Positions 1 to 9,933 of a stretch of DNA of 64,000 nucleotides are shown piece after piece; position 1 is the stretch's first letter, and each line of letters opens with the position of its first letter. A program made the translations under genes and the position numbers. The notes under the pieces were generated by a model. The model saw only the letters and a list, made by a program, of their open reading frames with translations, was not told the DNA's origin and did no database searches. This DNA is from Vreelandella lutescens (GTDB lineage: Bacteria > Pseudomonadota > Gammaproteobacteria > Pseudomonadales > Halomonadaceae). The stretch is from NCBI RefSeq assembly GCF_014640815.1, contig NZ_BMHM01000006.1, positions 124,001 to 188,000 on the forward strand. The letters are read 5' to 3'.

Positions 1-2
1 CG

Positions 3-662
3 CCGGGTAAAGGCGACATCAAAAATATCGTGTTCGGCATTAACCACGAAACGATTGGTGATAATGACCGCATCGTATCGGCGGCTTCGTGCACCACCAA
101 CGCGATAGTGCCCGTACTGAAAGTGCTGAACGATGAGTACGGTGTGGTCACTGGGCATGTGGAAACCGTTCATGCATACACCAACGACCAAAACCTGATT
201 GATAACTACCACAAAGGCGATCGTCGTGGCCGTAGCGCGGCGCTCAACATGGTATTGACTGAGACGGGCGCGGCTAAAGCGGTCGCTAAAGCACTGCCCG
301 AGCTAGAGGGCAAGCTGACAGGTAATGCGATTCGCGTGCCGACGCCAAATGTGTCGATGGCGATCCTGAATCTGACGTTGGATAAAGGCACTGATGCAGC
401 AGCGCTAAACGATTACCTGCGCCGTATGTCCATTGATTCCGCCTACCAAAAGCAGATCGATTTTGTGGACTCTGCAGAGGTGGTCTCTTCTGACTTCGTT
501 GGCAATCGCCACGCAGGGATTGTCGATGCCAAAGCCACTATCGCTAACGGCAATCATGCCGTCGTGTACGTCTGGTACGACAACGAGTTTGGCTACAGCT
601 GTCAGGTTATTCGTATTCTGCAGCATATGTCTAACGTGCATTTTTTAAAGTTACCCCACTAA
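3..662 (+). CDS. gap: Glyceraldehyde-3-phosphate dehydrogenase, C-terminal part (5' end outside window)
   Basis: Catalytic half of a GAPDH, which oxidises glyceraldehyde-3-phosphate to 1,3-bisphosphoglycerate with NAD(P). The open frame runs from the window edge, so the N-terminal Rossmann domain is missing only because the window starts here. The active-site motif SCTTN is present, with its nucleophilic Cys codon at 90-92. The conserved HAYTNDQ and the C-terminal WYDNEFGYS segments follow. A gap gene directly before the nqr operon is also seen in Pseudomonas, which supports the assignment. The C-terminus (…HFLKLPH) runs a little past the usual end. A terminator follows at 725-750, so it is not cotranscribed with nqrA. 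Confidence 0.95.
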   Translation, partial: PGKGDIKNIVFGINHETIGDNDRIVSAASCTTNAIVPVLKVLNDEYGVVTGHVETVHAYTNDQNLIDNYHKGDRRGRSAALNMVLTETGAAKAVAKALPELEGKLTGNAIRVPTPNVSMAILNLTLDKGTDAAALNDYLRRMSIDSAYQKQIDFVDSAEVVSSDFVGNRHAGIVDAKATIANGNHAVVYVWYDNEFGYSCQVIRILQHMSNVHFLKLPH

Positions 663-724
663 GCCCGGTACCGGCCTATGCCTATAAGTTGCTAATTTAG
701 GGTGTTGGCCGCGTATTTTTGACA

Positions 725-750
725 AACGCCACCTTCGGGTGGCGTTTTCT
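725..750 (+). terminator. Rho-independent terminator after gap
   Basis: Nine-base-pair stem (725-733 with 738-746) closed by a TTCG tetraloop and running into a short T-run (TTTTCT). It lies 62 bases after the gap stop codon. Confidence 0.85.
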
Positions 751-831
751 GTATCAGAAACAAATGGCCTAGAAGGGCATATAGCACTTTTGGAGGCCAT
801 CAGGGATGTGGTCATTGGACGCGCTTGTCTT

Positions 832-837
832 TATAAT
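832..837 (+). promoter_or_regulatory. Possible -10 element upstream of nqrA
   Basis: A perfect TATAAT lies about 140 bases before the nqrA start. No good -35 hexamer is visible at 16-18 bases spacing, and TTGGAC at 815-820 is too close. It is offered only as a candidate within the 663-978 intergenic stretch, which otherwise holds the gap terminator and a tandem repeat. Confidence 0.3.
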
Positions 838-890
838 ACGATAGATTTTTCGGGGTGGTTCAAGCTTGCTTGGGCCTGACTGGTAACAAT

Positions 891-934
891 CTGAGCAGAA
901 AATAACAATTCGCTGAGCAGAAAATAAGCATTCG
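891..934 (+). repeat. Two adjacent 22-bp direct repeats upstream of nqrA
   Basis: Units 891-912 and 913-934 follow each other without a gap and differ at only two positions. Each begins CTGAGCAGAAAATA and ends ATTCG. They sit 44 bases before the nqrA start, where a regulator or the leader of the transcript would act. Nothing coding is seen here. Confidence 0.8.
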
Positions 935-978
935 AACCCCTTACCTTCGTATATCCGATCCATCAACTGGGCGAGACT

Positions 979-2328
979 ATGATCGAAGTCAAAAAAGGCC
1001 TGGATCTCCCCATCACGGGAGCGCCCGAGCAGCGTATTGAAGATGCGCAGCCTGTGCGTCACGTGGCAATCCTGGGCACTGACTACGTTGGCATGAAGCC
1101 AACGATGGAAGTTCAGGAAGGGGACAAGGTCAAACTAGGCCAGCTACTCTTCACCGACAAGAAAATTGACGGCGTGCGCTTCACCGCGCCCGCTGGTGGT
1201 GAAGTAGTCGCTATTAACCGTGGCGAAAAACGACGCTTACTGTCTGTCGTTATTAAAGTCGATGAAAATGAAGAAGCGATGACATTTGCTTCTCATGATC
1301 GTGGCACTTTAGGACAGCTTGATCGTCAAACTGTTGTTGATCAGCTTGTTGAGTCAGGACTCTGGACTGCCCTGCGCACCCGTCCTTTCTCACGTACGCC
1401 TGCTATTGACGGCGTTCCTGCTGATATCTTTGTCACCGCTGTGGATACCCATCCTTTAAGCGCTGACCCTGCCTTTATCATCAATGAAAATGCTCAGGCA
1501 TTTGAAGACGGCCTCAAGGTGCTAACCCGCCTGACCGAGGGCAACGTTTTTCTGTGTACTGGTGCAAATGCTTCGATCCCGGGCAGTGATGTTAGCGGTG
1601 TGAAAACCGAAACCTTCGCTGGGCCGCATCCTGCTGGCCTCGTGGGCACGCATATTCACTACCTTTCACCTGTGGCGCTGCATAAGAAAGTGTGGCACAT
1701 CGGTTATCAGGACGTGATTGCCTTTGGCAAGCTGTTTGTAGACGGCAAGCTGGACATGAGTCGGATTGTCGCGGTAGGCGGCCCTCGTGCTGAAAAACCG
1801 CGCATTCTGCGTACCCGTGTGGGGGCGAGCACTCAGGAACTCTTGGCAGGTGAGATCATCAAACCGGATGACACCCGCGTGATTTCTGGTTCCGTCTTTT
1901 CTGGTTCTGCCGCTGAGGGCAAGCTGACTTACTTGGGTCGTTTCCATAACCAAGTGAGTTTGCTGGAAGAGGGTAACAAACGCACCTTTATGGGCTGGCT
2001 CTCTCCCGGTGCAAACCGCCACTCCATCATGGGCATTTACCTTTCCAAGTTTAAAGGCCTGAGCAATTACGCGCCGACTACGTCTACCAATGGCTCCGAG
2101 CGAGCGATGGTGCCGGTAGGTAATTACGAGCGCGTCATGCCACTGGATGTTATGCCAACGCAACTGCTGCGTTCGCTGATTGTGGGCGACATTGAGGTTG
2201 CCATGCAGCTTGGGTGTCTTGAGCTGGACGAAGAGGATCTGGCGCTGTGTACCTATGTTTGCCCCGGCAAATATGAGTACGGCCCTATCCTGCGTGACAA
2301 TCTCACCATGATCGAGAAAGAGGCCTGA
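979..2328 (+). CDS. nqrA: Na+-translocating NADH:quinone reductase subunit A
   Basis: NqrA is the membrane-associated quinone-interacting subunit of the six-subunit sodium-pumping NADH dehydrogenase, which couples NADH oxidation to sodium export across the inner membrane. At 449 residues it has the usual size. The N-terminus ([18 protein letters not shown]) matches the family start, so the ATG at 979 is chosen although only a modest GGGCGAG precedes it. The stop overlaps the first of two ATGs of nqrB. It is the first gene of nqrABCDEF, and two 22-bp direct repeats just upstream may take part in its control. Confidence 0.97.
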   Translation: MIEVKKGLDLPITGAPEQRIEDAQPVRHVAILGTDYVGMKPTMEVQEGDKVKLGQLLFTDKKIDGVRFTAPAGGEVVAINRGEKRRLLSVVIKVDENEEAMTFASHDRGTLGQLDRQTVVDQLVESGLWTALRTRPFSRTPAIDGVPADIFVTAVDTHPLSADPAFIINENAQAFEDGLKVLTRLTEGNVFLCTGANASIPGSDVSGVKTETFAGPHPAGLVGTHIHYLSPVALHKKVWHIGYQDVIAFGKLFVDGKLDMSRIVAVGGPRAEKPRILRTRVGASTQELLAGEIIKPDDTRVISGSVFSGSAAEGKLTYLGRFHNQVSLLEEGNKRTFMGWLSPGANRHSIMGIYLSKFKGLSNYAPTTSTNGSERAMVPVGNYERVMPLDVMPTQLLRSLIVGDIEVAMQLGCLELDEEDLALCTYVCPGKYEYGPILRDNLTMIEKEA

Positions 2329-2330
2329 TG

Positions 2331-3554
2331 ATGGGTATTCGACAAACACTCGATAATCTCGAGCCGCACTTCCATAAAGGTGGCAAGTACGAGAAGTTCT
2401 ATCCGCTTTACGAAGCGGTAGATACCATTTTCTACTCACCCCCCAGCGTTGCTAAAACCACCTCCCATATTCGTGATGGCATTGATCTAAAGCGCATCAT
2501 GATCACCGTGTGGATGTGTACCTTCCCGGCCATGTTCTTCGGTATGTGGAACGCAGGCTGGCAGGCGAACACCGCTATTGATGCAGGCTATGCCTCCATG
2601 AATGGCTGGCGTGAAGCCATCATGATGACCCTTGCGGGTGGGCATGATCCCAGCAGCCTATGGGCGAACTTTGTACTCGGCGCGACGTACTTCCTGCCTA
2701 TCTACCTCGTGACCTTCGTCGTGGGTGGTTTCTGGGAAGTGATGTTCGCTATCAAGCGCGGTCACGAAGTGAACGAAGGTTTCTTCGTTACTTCCGTACT
2801 GTTCGCGCTGATTCTGCCAGCGACGATTCCGCTATGGCAGGTTGCGCTCGGTATCACCTTTGGTGTGGTGATCGGTAAAGAGATCTTCGGTGGTACGGGT
2901 AAAAACTTCCTGAACCCCGCTTTGACCGGTCGTGCTTTCCTCTACTTCGCGTATCCGGCGCAAATTTCCGGTGACGCAGTATGGGTAGCTGCTGATGGCT
3001 ACACCGGTGCCACTGCGCTTTCCATGGCGTTCCAGGACGGCATGTCCGCGCTGACAAGTGTCTACAGCTGGTGGGATGCCTTCCTTGGCTTCGTACCGGG
3101 CTCTGTTGGCGAGGTGTCAACGCTGGCTATCCTGATCGGTGCTGCGGTGCTGTTGTGGACCAAGATTGCCAACTGGCGAATCATGCTAGGCGTTTTCCTG
3201 GGCATGGTGATCACCAGTACGTTGTTTAACCTGATTGGCTCTGACACCAACCCCATGTTCGCGATGCCTTGGTACTGGCACCTCGTCATCGGTGGCTTTG
3301 CCTTTGGTATGGTATTTATGGCGACTGACCCCGTGTCTGCTGCCATGACCAACCAAGGCCGCTTGGTGTTCGGTGCGCTCATCGGTGTGATGACGGTACT
3401 GATCCGAGTGGTTAACCCGGCATTCCCGGAAGGCATCATGCTGGCGATTCTGTTCGCCAACCTGTTTGCGCCGCTGATCGACCATATCTTTGTCCAGGCC
3501 AATGTTAAGCGCCGTCTCAAGCGTACTGGCGTACCGGCCGAGGAGACAGCCTAA
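2331..3554 (+). CDS. nqrB: Na+-translocating NADH:quinone reductase subunit B
   Basis: Polytopic inner-membrane subunit that carries a covalently bound FMN and part of the sodium path. The flavinylation motif TGAT lies near residue 225-228, in a stretch reading [10 protein letters not shown], so the phosphoester-linked FMN site is intact. Two ATGs occur in tandem (2328 and 2331). The second aligns with the family N-terminus (MG.…) and has better spacing from the AAAGAGG upstream, so it is preferred. The length of about 407 residues is normal. It is translationally coupled to nqrA and its stop codon overlaps the nqrC start by one base. Confidence 0.97.
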   Translation: MGIRQTLDNLEPHFHKGGKYEKFYPLYEAVDTIFYSPPSVAKTTSHIRDGIDLKRIMITVWMCTFPAMFFGMWNAGWQANTAIDAGYASMNGWREAIMMTLAGGHDPSSLWANFVLGATYFLPIYLVTFVVGGFWEVMFAIKRGHEVNEGFFVTSVLFALILPATIPLWQVALGITFGVVIGKEIFGGTGKNFLNPALTGRAFLYFAYPAQISGDAVWVAADGYTGATALSMAFQDGMSALTSVYSWWDAFLGFVPGSVGEVSTLAILIGAAVLLWTKIANWRIMLGVFLGMVITSTLFNLIGSDTNPMFAMPWYWHLVIGGFAFGMVFMATDPVSAAMTNQGRLVFGALIGVMTVLIRVVNPAFPEGIMLAILFANLFAPLIDHIFVQANVKRRLKRTGVPAEETA

Positions 3555-4375
3555 TGGCACAAGGTAACAACTCCATCAAGAAAGTTCTGATTGTCGCTTT
3601 CTCGCTGTGTATTGTGTGTTCGGTCATCGTCTCGACGGCGGCCGTAGCACTGCGCCCAGCGCAGCAGCTCAATCAGGAACTGGACCGTAAAACCAACATC
3701 CTGAACGTGGCGCGTCTTTACGAGCCCGGTATGGATGTTGAAGAAGCTTTCCGTGAGCAGATCACTGCCCGCGTTGTCGAGCTCGAAACTGGCGAGTATG
3801 CGGATCAGTTTGATCCGGACACCTTCGATGGTTTTGAAGCAGCACGCGACCCGGCCACTGGTCGTACCCTGTCGGGAGACCGTGACATTGCTGGTCTTTC
3901 TCGGGTTGAAAACTTCGCAACCGTTTATCTAATCGGTGACCCCGATTCCCCTGAGCAGATCGTTCTGCCGATCCGTGGCCAAGGCCTGTGGGGACGCATG
4001 ATGGGGTTCCTCGCGGTTGAAGGTGACGGTAATACCGTGGTCAGTATCACGTACTACGACCATGCGGAAACGCCGGGACTAGGTGGTGAAGTGAATAACC
4101 CGCGTTGGCAGGCTCAATGGGAAGGTAAAGAGATTTACGATGAAGAGGGCAACCTCTCACCGGCTCTTCACCTGACCAAAGGCGGTGCCAGTAACGAACA
4201 CGAAGTCGATGCGCTTTCCGGTGCGACCCTGACCAGTAACGGCGTGACCAATATGATTCACTTCTGGTTTAGTGAAGAAGCATTTGGTCCTTATCTGGCT
4301 AAGTTCCGCAGCGGCACCGAGCCAGAAGACGCCGAAGACAATGACACTGACTTCGACGACGTTGAGGGGGCCTGA
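3554..4375 (+). CDS. nqrC: Na+-translocating NADH:quinone reductase subunit C
   Basis: NqrC has one N-terminal membrane helix (about residues 10-32) and a periplasmic FMN-binding domain. The covalent flavin motif SGAT is present, with the acceptor threonine at residue 225 (codon 4226-4228). The C-terminal tail (residues 255-273) is rich in Asp and Glu, a common feature of halophile proteins exposed to the periplasm. The start overlaps the nqrB stop by one base, and nqrD begins two bases after its stop, so the operon is tight. Confidence 0.97.
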   Translation: MAQGNNSIKKVLIVAFSLCIVCSVIVSTAAVALRPAQQLNQELDRKTNILNVARLYEPGMDVEEAFREQITARVVELETGEYADQFDPDTFDGFEAARDPATGRTLSGDRDIAGLSRVENFATVYLIGDPDSPEQIVLPIRGQGLWGRMMGFLAVEGDGNTVVSITYYDHAETPGLGGEVNNPRWQAQWEGKEIYDEEGNLSPALHLTKGGASNEHEVDALSGATLTSNGVTNMIHFWFSEEAFGPYLAKFRSGTEPEDAEDNDTDFDDVEGA

Positions 4376-4377
4376 TC

Positions 4378-5046
4378 ATGGCGGATGTAAATGCGAAAAG
4401 CGTCTTAACGGCGCCGATCTTCAAGAATAACCCCATCGCACTACAGATACTGGGTATCTGTTCTGCGCTCGCCGTCACTACCAGCATGAGCGTATCGCTG
4501 GTCATGACGCTGGCGGTTATCTTTGTAACGGCATTCTCGAACCTGTTCGTATCGCTGATTCGGAACCACATTCCGTCCTCGATTCGTATCATTGTTCAGA
4601 TGACCATCATTGCCTCGCTGGTAATCGTGGTTGACCAGATCCTCAAAGCTTATGCTTATGAAATGTCTAAGCAGCTGTCGGTTTTCGTGGGTCTGATCAT
4701 TACGAACTGTATCGTTATGGGTCGTGCAGAAGGTTTTGCCATGACCAACTCACCGGGTATGTCATTCCTGGACGGTATCGGTAACGGTTTAGGCTATGGT
4801 TTTGTCCTGATGGTTGTGGGCTTCTTCCGCGAACTGCTGGGCGCGGGTAGCGTATTTGGTTTCACTGTGCTGCCTACCGTGCAAAACGGTGGCTGGTACG
4901 TGCCGAATGGCTTGCTGCTCCTGCCGCCTTCCGCCTTCTTTATTATCGGTCTGTTGATTTGGGCGATCCGCTCTTTCAACCCCGAGCAGGTAGAAGACAA
5001 CGAGTTCAAGATGAAGCACAACACCAAGCCGAAGGAGGCTGTGTAA
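4378..5046 (+). CDS. nqrD: Na+-translocating NADH:quinone reductase subunit D
   Basis: Hydrophobic six-helix subunit of the Nqr complex, homologous to RnfE and, in inverted topology, to NqrE. With NqrE it forms the core holding the intramembrane iron centre and the sodium route. The family stretch around residues 110-135 ([14 protein letters not shown]) carries the conserved cysteine. The length of 222 residues is slightly above the usual 210, owing to a charged tail ([12 protein letters not shown]). Its stop is one base before the nqrE ATG. Confidence 0.96.
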   Translation: MADVNAKSVLTAPIFKNNPIALQILGICSALAVTTSMSVSLVMTLAVIFVTAFSNLFVSLIRNHIPSSIRIIVQMTIIASLVIVVDQILKAYAYEMSKQLSVFVGLIITNCIVMGRAEGFAMTNSPGMSFLDGIGNGLGYGFVLMVVGFFRELLGAGSVFGFTVLPTVQNGGWYVPNGLLLLPPSAFFIIGLLIWAIRSFNPEQVEDNEFKMKHNTKPKEAV

Positions 5047-5047
5047 C

Positions 5048-5665
5048 ATGGAACACTATCTAAGCCTTTTCGTTGCTTCGGTATTTGTTGAGAACTTGGC
5101 ACTCGCCTTCTTCTTGGGCATGTGTACGTTCCTGGCGGTATCCAAAAAGGTATCGGCGGCGTTCGGTCTCGGTATTGCGGTTATCGTGGTACTGACCATT
5201 TCCGTACCGGTGAACAACCTCGTTTTCAATCTGCTACTGGCAGAGGGTGCACTGACCTGGACGGGTATCAGTGGTGCCGAAAATATCGACCTCTCTTTCC
5301 TGGGTCTGCTTTCTTACATCGGCGTTATTGCTGCGCTGGTTCAGATTCTGGAAATGTTCCTGGATAAATACGTACCGGCGCTTTACAACGCACTGGGCGT
5401 ATTCCTACCGCTAATCACCGTAAACTGCGCTATTTTAGGTGGCGTACTGTTTATGGTGGAGCGTAACTATAACTTCGGCGAATCCGTTATTTACGGCTTT
5501 GGCTCGGGTGTTGGCTGGGCGCTGGCTATTACGGCTCTGGCAGGTATCCGTGAGAAACTGAAGTATAGTGACGTGCCGGGCGGTCTGCAGGGCCTTGGTA
5601 TTACGTTTATCACCGTTGGCTTGATGTCTCTGGGCTTTATGTCCTTCTCTGGCATTCAGCTTTAA
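5048..5665 (+). CDS. nqrE: Na+-translocating NADH:quinone reductase subunit E
   Basis: Six-helix membrane subunit paired with NqrD. The start [18 protein letters not shown] and the segment [11 protein letters not shown] (with its conserved cysteine) are typical, and 205 residues is the normal length. It is the last of the closely packed membrane-subunit genes. A 68-base gap containing a long hairpin separates it from nqrF, unlike the one- or two-base junctions earlier in the operon. Confidence 0.96.
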   Translation: MEHYLSLFVASVFVENLALAFFLGMCTFLAVSKKVSAAFGLGIAVIVVLTISVPVNNLVFNLLLAEGALTWTGISGAENIDLSFLGLLSYIGVIAALVQILEMFLDKYVPALYNALGVFLPLITVNCAILGGVLFMVERNYNFGESVIYGFGSGVGWALAITALAGIREKLKYSDVPGGLQGLGITFITVGLMSLGFMSFSGIQL

Positions 5666-5673
5666 TCGGAGCC

Positions 5674-5713
5674 GGTTTTCTCGGCAGTCTAGGCTGCCGA
5701 GTTACAGAAAACC
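5674..5713 (+). other. Intercistronic hairpin between nqrE and nqrF
   Basis: An eight-pair stem CTCGGCAG/CTGCCGAG (5680-5687 with 5694-5701) is flanked by a second complementary pair, GGTTTT…AAAACC (5674-5679 with 5708-5713), giving a long extended hairpin. No T-run follows, and it lies inside an operon. It is therefore more likely an RNA stability or processing element than a terminator. Confidence 0.6.
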
Positions 5714-5733
5714 TTCAGCAATAGGAAACCGAC

Positions 5734-6966
5734 ATGGTTGATACATCTGTCATCTTGCTCGGTGTTGTCATGTTCACGGTCATCGTTATTAGCTTAACGG
5801 CGATCATTCTGGCAGCGCGCAGCAAGCTAGTGAGTAGCGGGGACGTGACGATTGAAGTCAACGGCGACCCCGAGCACACCCTGAAGACCCAGGCCGGCGG
5901 CAAGCTTCTGAACACCCTGGCGGCCAACGGTATTTTCCTCTCTTCAGCTTGCGGTGGCGGTGGTTCTTGCGCCCAGTGCAAGTGCCGAGTGGAAGAGGGC
6001 GGCGGTTCTATCCTGCCGACCGAAGAGTCGCACTTCACCATGCGTGAGAAGAAAGAAGGCTGGCGCCTCTCTTGTCAGGTTCCTGTGAAACAGGACATGA
6101 AAGTAGAAGTACCGGAAGAAGTCTTCGGCGTGAAGAAGTGGGAAACCGAAGTAACGGCCAACCCGAACGTAGCGACCTTTATCAAAGAGCTGAACCTAAA
6201 GCTGCCCGAAGGCGAAGAAGTTGCCTTCCGCGCTGGTGGTTATGTTCAGCTGGTTGCGCCGCCCTACGACGTCAAGTTCTCTGATTTCGATATCGAAGAA
6301 GAGTACCGTGGCGACTGGGAAAAGTTTGGTCTGTTCGATATTTCCCACAAGAACAACGAGGAAGTCATCCGCGCCTACTCCATGGCGAACTATCCGGAAG
6401 AGAAAGGCCTCCTCAAGTTCAACATTCGTATCGCAACGCCACCTCCCGGTACTAGCCATCCGCCTGGCCTGATGTCTACCTACGTCTTCAGCTTGAAGCC
6501 GGGTGACAAAGTGACCGTGATGGGGCCGTTTGGTGAGTTCTTTGCACGCGACACCGATGCCGAAATGGTCTTCATCGGTGGTGGTGCAGGTATGGCCCCG
6601 ATGCGTAGCCATATCTTCGACCAGCTCAAGCGTCTGCAGTCGACGCGTAAAATTTCGTTCTGGTACGGTGCACGCTCCTGGCGTGAGACGTTCTACAACG
6701 AAGAGTACGACCAGCTGGCGGAAGAGTTCCCGAACTTTGAGTGGCACTTGGCACTCTCCGACCCGCAGCCGGAAGACAACTGGGAAGGGCCGACAGGCTT
6801 CATCCACAACGTGTTGTACGAAAACTATCTGAAGGACCACCCGGCGCCTGAAGATTGTGAGTTCTACATGTGTGGACCGCCCATGATGAACGCCTCTGTA
6901 ATTAAGCTGTTGCTTGATATGGGCGTTGAACCCGAAAACATCCTGCTGGATGACTTCGGCGGCTAA
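5734..6966 (+). CDS. nqrF: Na+-translocating NADH:quinone reductase subunit F
   Basis: Electron-entry subunit of Nqr, taking hydride from NADH to FAD and then to a 2Fe-2S cluster. It has one N-terminal helix (residues 5-28) and then a ferredoxin domain with cluster cysteines at 73, 79, 82 and 114. A ferredoxin-reductase domain follows, with the FAD motif RAYSMANYP, the NADH loop [12 protein letters not shown] and a CGPPMMN near the C-terminus. At 410 residues it is full length. The start ATG is preceded by AATAGGAAACCGAC. A strong terminator follows at 6991-7020. Confidence 0.98.
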   Translation: MVDTSVILLGVVMFTVIVISLTAIILAARSKLVSSGDVTIEVNGDPEHTLKTQAGGKLLNTLAANGIFLSSACGGGGSCAQCKCRVEEGGGSILPTEESHFTMREKKEGWRLSCQVPVKQDMKVEVPEEVFGVKKWETEVTANPNVATFIKELNLKLPEGEEVAFRAGGYVQLVAPPYDVKFSDFDIEEEYRGDWEKFGLFDISHKNNEEVIRAYSMANYPEEKGLLKFNIRIATPPPGTSHPPGLMSTYVFSLKPGDKVTVMGPFGEFFARDTDAEMVFIGGGAGMAPMRSHIFDQLKRLQSTRKISFWYGARSWRETFYNEEYDQLAEEFPNFEWHLALSDPQPEDNWEGPTGFIHNVLYENYLKDHPAPEDCEFYMCGPPMMNASVIKLLLDMGVEPENILLDDFGG

Positions 6967-6990
6967 TGGTGCGTTCACGCACACGTTAGT

Positions 6991-7027
6991 AACGGGGCTA
7001 GCCTTTGGGCTAGCCCCGTTTGTTTTA
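6991..7027 (+). terminator. Rho-independent terminator after nqrF
   Basis: Thirteen-pair stem (6991-7003 with 7008-7020) with a four-base loop, followed by the T-rich TGTTTT. It ends the nqrABCDEF transcript, so nqrM is probably expressed separately or by readthrough. Confidence 0.85.
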
Positions 7028-7166
7028 TGGCATCTGCGCTGAAAAAGTACGCTACGCCTAATCATTTTGAGACGGCTGGGGTACAATGGGCGTTAAATAT
7101 TGAGGCACTTATCGGCATGACCGTTGTCGGGAAGTGTAGCACTTGATGCAATGCTGGGAGGACAAC

Positions 7167-7421
7167 ATGGCAATTTGGCTACTGGTATTCGGGTTTATGG
7201 CACTGATAATGGGTGCGATGGCCGTTGGCGTACTGATGGGGCGCAAACCGATTGCAGGCTCCTGCGGCGGGCTTAATCAGATCGGTATGAAAGACGGCTG
7301 CGATATCTGCGGCGGTAAAGACGAAGTATGCGAAGAAGAGAACCGCAAACGCGGCAGCGTTCGCCGTCGCAGTGATGAAAGCCGTGGTGCCGACTTAGGT
7401 TACGACGCAACGCGCCGCTAA
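7167..7421 (+). CDS. nqrM: Na+-NQR maturation protein NqrM (DUF539)
   Basis: Small protein required to deliver iron to the NqrD/NqrE iron centre. One N-terminal membrane helix (residues 3-25) is followed by the conserved cysteine region GSCGG…GCDICGG, which carries four cysteines. ATG 7167 is chosen because GGGAGGA lies at good spacing and the protein starts MAIWLLVFGF. At 84 residues it is typical. It follows nqrF after a terminator. The flavin transferase apbE, often found beside nqr, is not in this window. Confidence 0.93.
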   Translation: MAIWLLVFGFMALIMGAMAVGVLMGRKPIAGSCGGLNQIGMKDGCDICGGKDEVCEEENRKRGSVRRRSDESRGADLGYDATRR

Positions 7422-7527
7422 TCGCTGATGCTACGCGTGGAATAACCTCAAACGCTCGCTTAACCGCGGGCGTTTACGTATGCGCTAATGAGCGCATGAT
7501 GACAGGGAACAAGGAGATCCAAACCGT

Positions 7528-8919
7528 ATGGCGGTTCATAATTACGATGTCGTGGTGATCGGTACCGGCCCCGCCGGAGAAAGTGCAGCCATTAATGCTG
7601 CGAAACATGGTATGCGGGTGGCGATTATTGAGAAGCAGGCCCAGGTAGGGGGTAACTGCACCCACTGGGGCACCATTCCGTCAAAAGCGTTGCGCCATCA
7701 GGTAAAGCAGATCATGGCGTTCAATACCAACCGCATGTTCCGCGATATCGGTGAGCCCCGCTGGTTCTCCTTCCCGAAAGTCATGGAGCGCTCGCGCGGT
7801 ACCATCGACAAACAGGTTGAAATGCGCACCACTTTTTATGCGCGTAACCGCATTGACCTGTTCCACGGTGTCGCCCGCTTTAAAGACGAGCACACCGTGG
7901 TAGTGCGTGACCGTCAAGAAGGTATGGAAGAGCTGGTGGCCAAGAAAATCGTTATTGCCACCGGTTCGCGTCCTTATCGCCCTGCGGATATCAACTTCCG
8001 CCACCCACGTATCTACTGCTCCGACACCATCCTAAGCCTTTCCCATACCCCGCGTACGCTGGTGATCTTTGGGGCCGGGGTTATCGGCTGTGAGTATGCG
8101 TCTATCTTCTCGGGCTTAGGCGTTAAAGTAGACCTGATCAACAACCGGGATAGCCTGCTGTCATTCCTGGACGACGAGATCAGCGATGCGCTCTCTTACC
8201 ACCTGCGTAAGCACGGCGTGCTGATTCGTCACAACGAAGAGTACGCCAGTGTGGAAGGCGATGAAGCGGGCGTGGTGGTGCGCTTGAAGTCTGGTAAGAA
8301 AATTCGCGCCGATGCCTTCTTATGGGCCAACGGACGTACCGGCAACACCGATAGCTTAGGGCTTGAGAATATCGGTATGGAAGCCAATGGCCGAGGCCAG
8401 TTAAGCGTAGATGAGCACTACCGCACGACGATTCCGCATATTTACGCGGCGGGCGATGTCATTGGTTGGCCAAGCTTGGCCAGTGCCGCTTATGACCAAG
8501 GCTTAAACTCCTGCAACGAGCTGCTGGAAAAAGAGTACCGCTTCGTCAGCGATGTTCCGACCGGTATCTACACCATTCCCGAAATCAGCTCCTTTGGCCC
8601 CAATGAGCGCGAGCTAACAGAGGCCAAAGTACCCTACGAGGTGGGCAAAGCGTTCTTTAAAGACACCGCTCGCGCCCAGATCACCGGCGATACGGTGGGC
8701 ATGCTGAAAATCCTGTTCCATCAGGATACGTTAGAGATTCTAGGCATCCACTGCTTTGGTGACCAAGCCTCCGAGATCCTGCACATCGGCCAGGCGATTA
8801 TGCAGCAGAAGGGCGAAGCGAATACCCTGAAGTACTTCGTGAACACCACCTTCAACTACCCCACCATGGCGGAAGCCTATCGGGTGGCGGCGCAAAATGG
8901 CTTAAACCGCGTTTTTTAA
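7528..8919 (+). CDS. sthA: Soluble pyridine nucleotide transhydrogenase (NAD(P)+ transhydrogenase, Si-specific)
   Basis: Cytosolic flavoprotein that balances NADPH and NADH. The order is an FAD-binding [10 protein letters not shown] near residue 12, the modified redox loop [16 protein letters not shown], a second nucleotide-binding [10 protein letters not shown], the AAGDVIGWP flavin motif, and a C-terminal dimerisation domain. Only one cysteine is present in the redox loop, which separates SthA from disulfide reductases such as lipoamide dehydrogenase. At 463 residues it is normal. The start follows AACAAGGAGATCC. It is a single-gene unit between nqrM and a terminator. Confidence 0.97.
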   Translation: MAVHNYDVVVIGTGPAGESAAINAAKHGMRVAIIEKQAQVGGNCTHWGTIPSKALRHQVKQIMAFNTNRMFRDIGEPRWFSFPKVMERSRGTIDKQVEMRTTFYARNRIDLFHGVARFKDEHTVVVRDRQEGMEELVAKKIVIATGSRPYRPADINFRHPRIYCSDTILSLSHTPRTLVIFGAGVIGCEYASIFSGLGVKVDLINNRDSLLSFLDDEISDALSYHLRKHGVLIRHNEEYASVEGDEAGVVVRLKSGKKIRADAFLWANGRTGNTDSLGLENIGMEANGRGQLSVDEHYRTTIPHIYAAGDVIGWPSLASAAYDQGLNSCNELLEKEYRFVSDVPTGIYTIPEISSFGPNERELTEAKVPYEVGKAFFKDTARAQITGDTVGMLKILFHQDTLEILGIHCFGDQASEILHIGQAIMQQKGEANTLKYFVNTTFNYPTMAEAYRVAAQNGLNRVF

Positions 8920-8930
8920 GCGGCCACTAA

Positions 8931-8960
8931 AAGGGGGCGCTATGCCCCCTTCGTGCTTTT
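8931..8960 (+). terminator. Terminator after sthA
   Basis: Eight-pair stem AAGGGGGC/GCCCCCTT (8931-8938 with 8944-8951) with a five-base loop and a broken T-run. It lies between the converging sthA and the minus-strand gene ending at 8988, so it may act in both directions. Confidence 0.65.
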
Positions 8961-8987
8961 ACCATCACCTTCCGTTAGCCATGCCCT

Positions 8988-9923
8988 CTATAGCGATTCC
9001 AACAGCTGCTGGGCGCGTGGCTGCCATTCACCTTCTAATGAAGCGGCTTGGCGTAGTGATTCCCTGGCGGCGCTATTCTCTTGCTGAAGCTGCAAGATGG
9101 CTAGGTTAAGCCATGCGGCCCCCATGGTCGGGTCTAGCTGAGTAGCGGTTTCAAACGCATCTAACGCTGCCTGGGGTTGTTCCGCTGCGTAAAGCGCATT
9201 GCCTAACGCGAACTGCCCCAACGGGTTGGCGGGGAAGCGTTCGCCAAAGGCTTGCCAGCTGCTGAGCGCTTTTGCAGGCCCATGCTGCTCTTCAAAGGCG
9301 CTAATCGCTTCTAGCGCATTGCGGGCGGTCACGCCCTCTGGAAGGCTGCCCGGCTCGCTAACCACAAATCCCCAGCGCTCAGAGCGTGCCCAGGTAGCAT
9401 CAAAACGGCTAAACGACAGGGTATGCCGCTCGATCTCACCGCTGCGCAGTATCAGCGTCTCGTTAGGCAAGTCAAAGCCAATCGCCACCGCGTAGTGCCA
9501 CATGGGAAAAGCGGGCAGGGCAAGATTCTGCATTACCACCACCGGGTCGCCTGCTTCCAAATGCGTGAGTAGCGCGTCCATAGTGCCGCGGATGGGAATC
9601 GCTAGCCGTTCGTAGCGGCGCACGGTGGCCAGCATTTCCGGCTGCACGCTGCCGTCACGCCCTGGCAAGAATACCTGAGGAATCAGCTCGTCTACGCTAG
9701 CCTCTACGCCTTCGTGATTAAGCACCATGGCCAGGGTGGCCGGGCCGCACTGGTACTCCGTTTGGGCGAAAAACGGCACCTCGGTGAGCTCGGTTTGTGG
9801 TGCAAGGCTTGCCTTGGTGCTCTCAAGCAGTACCGGGCTTCGTGCGCATCCGGTTAACAGCAGTATCAGCAGGCTCAACAGTAAAACGCCCGCAGTGCGG
9901 GCGTTAACATAACGGTTCATCAT
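8988..9923 (-). CDS. PA2778-like lipoprotein with C39-type cysteine peptidase domain and TPR repeats
   Basis: The N-terminus is a lipoprotein signal (a hydrophobic run ending LLTGC), so it should be anchored in the envelope. Next comes a C39-like papain-fold domain with the nucleophile region EYQCGPATLAMVLNHEG and a histidine in WHYAVAIG. The last third contains TPR-like repeats (QFALGNALYAAEQPQAALDAFE). The family is known from Pseudomonas PA2778 and its function is not established. Tandem ATGs at 9923/9920 are preferred over an upstream ATG at 9956 that would overlap the preceding gene. It sits immediately downstream of a PA2779-like gene, as in Pseudomonas, so the two form one operon. Confidence 0.8.
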   Translation of the reverse strand: MMNRYVNARTAGVLLLSLLILLLTGCARSPVLLESTKASLAPQTELTEVPFFAQTEYQCGPATLAMVLNHEGVEASVDELIPQVFLPGRDGSVQPEMLATVRRYERLAIPIRGTMDALLTHLEAGDPVVVMQNLALPAFPMWHYAVAIGFDLPNETLILRSGEIERHTLSFSRFDATWARSERWGFVVSEPGSLPEGVTARNALEAISAFEEQHGPAKALSSWQAFGERFPANPLGQFALGNALYAAEQPQAALDAFETATQLDPTMGAAWLNLAILQLQQENSAARESLRQAASLEGEWQPRAQQLLESL

Positions 9924-9933
9924 CGCGGATGAA

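Noticed and set aside
1666..2439. 257-codon minus-strand open frame over nqrA and nqrB
   Set aside because: It lies wholly across well-supported nqr genes and its translation matches no family pattern; it is the reverse reading of a GC-rich gene.
6196..7086. 296-codon minus-strand open frame opposite nqrF
   Set aside because: nqrF carries all catalytic motifs on the other strand; this frame crosses its terminator and has a His/Arg/Val-rich, unnatural composition.
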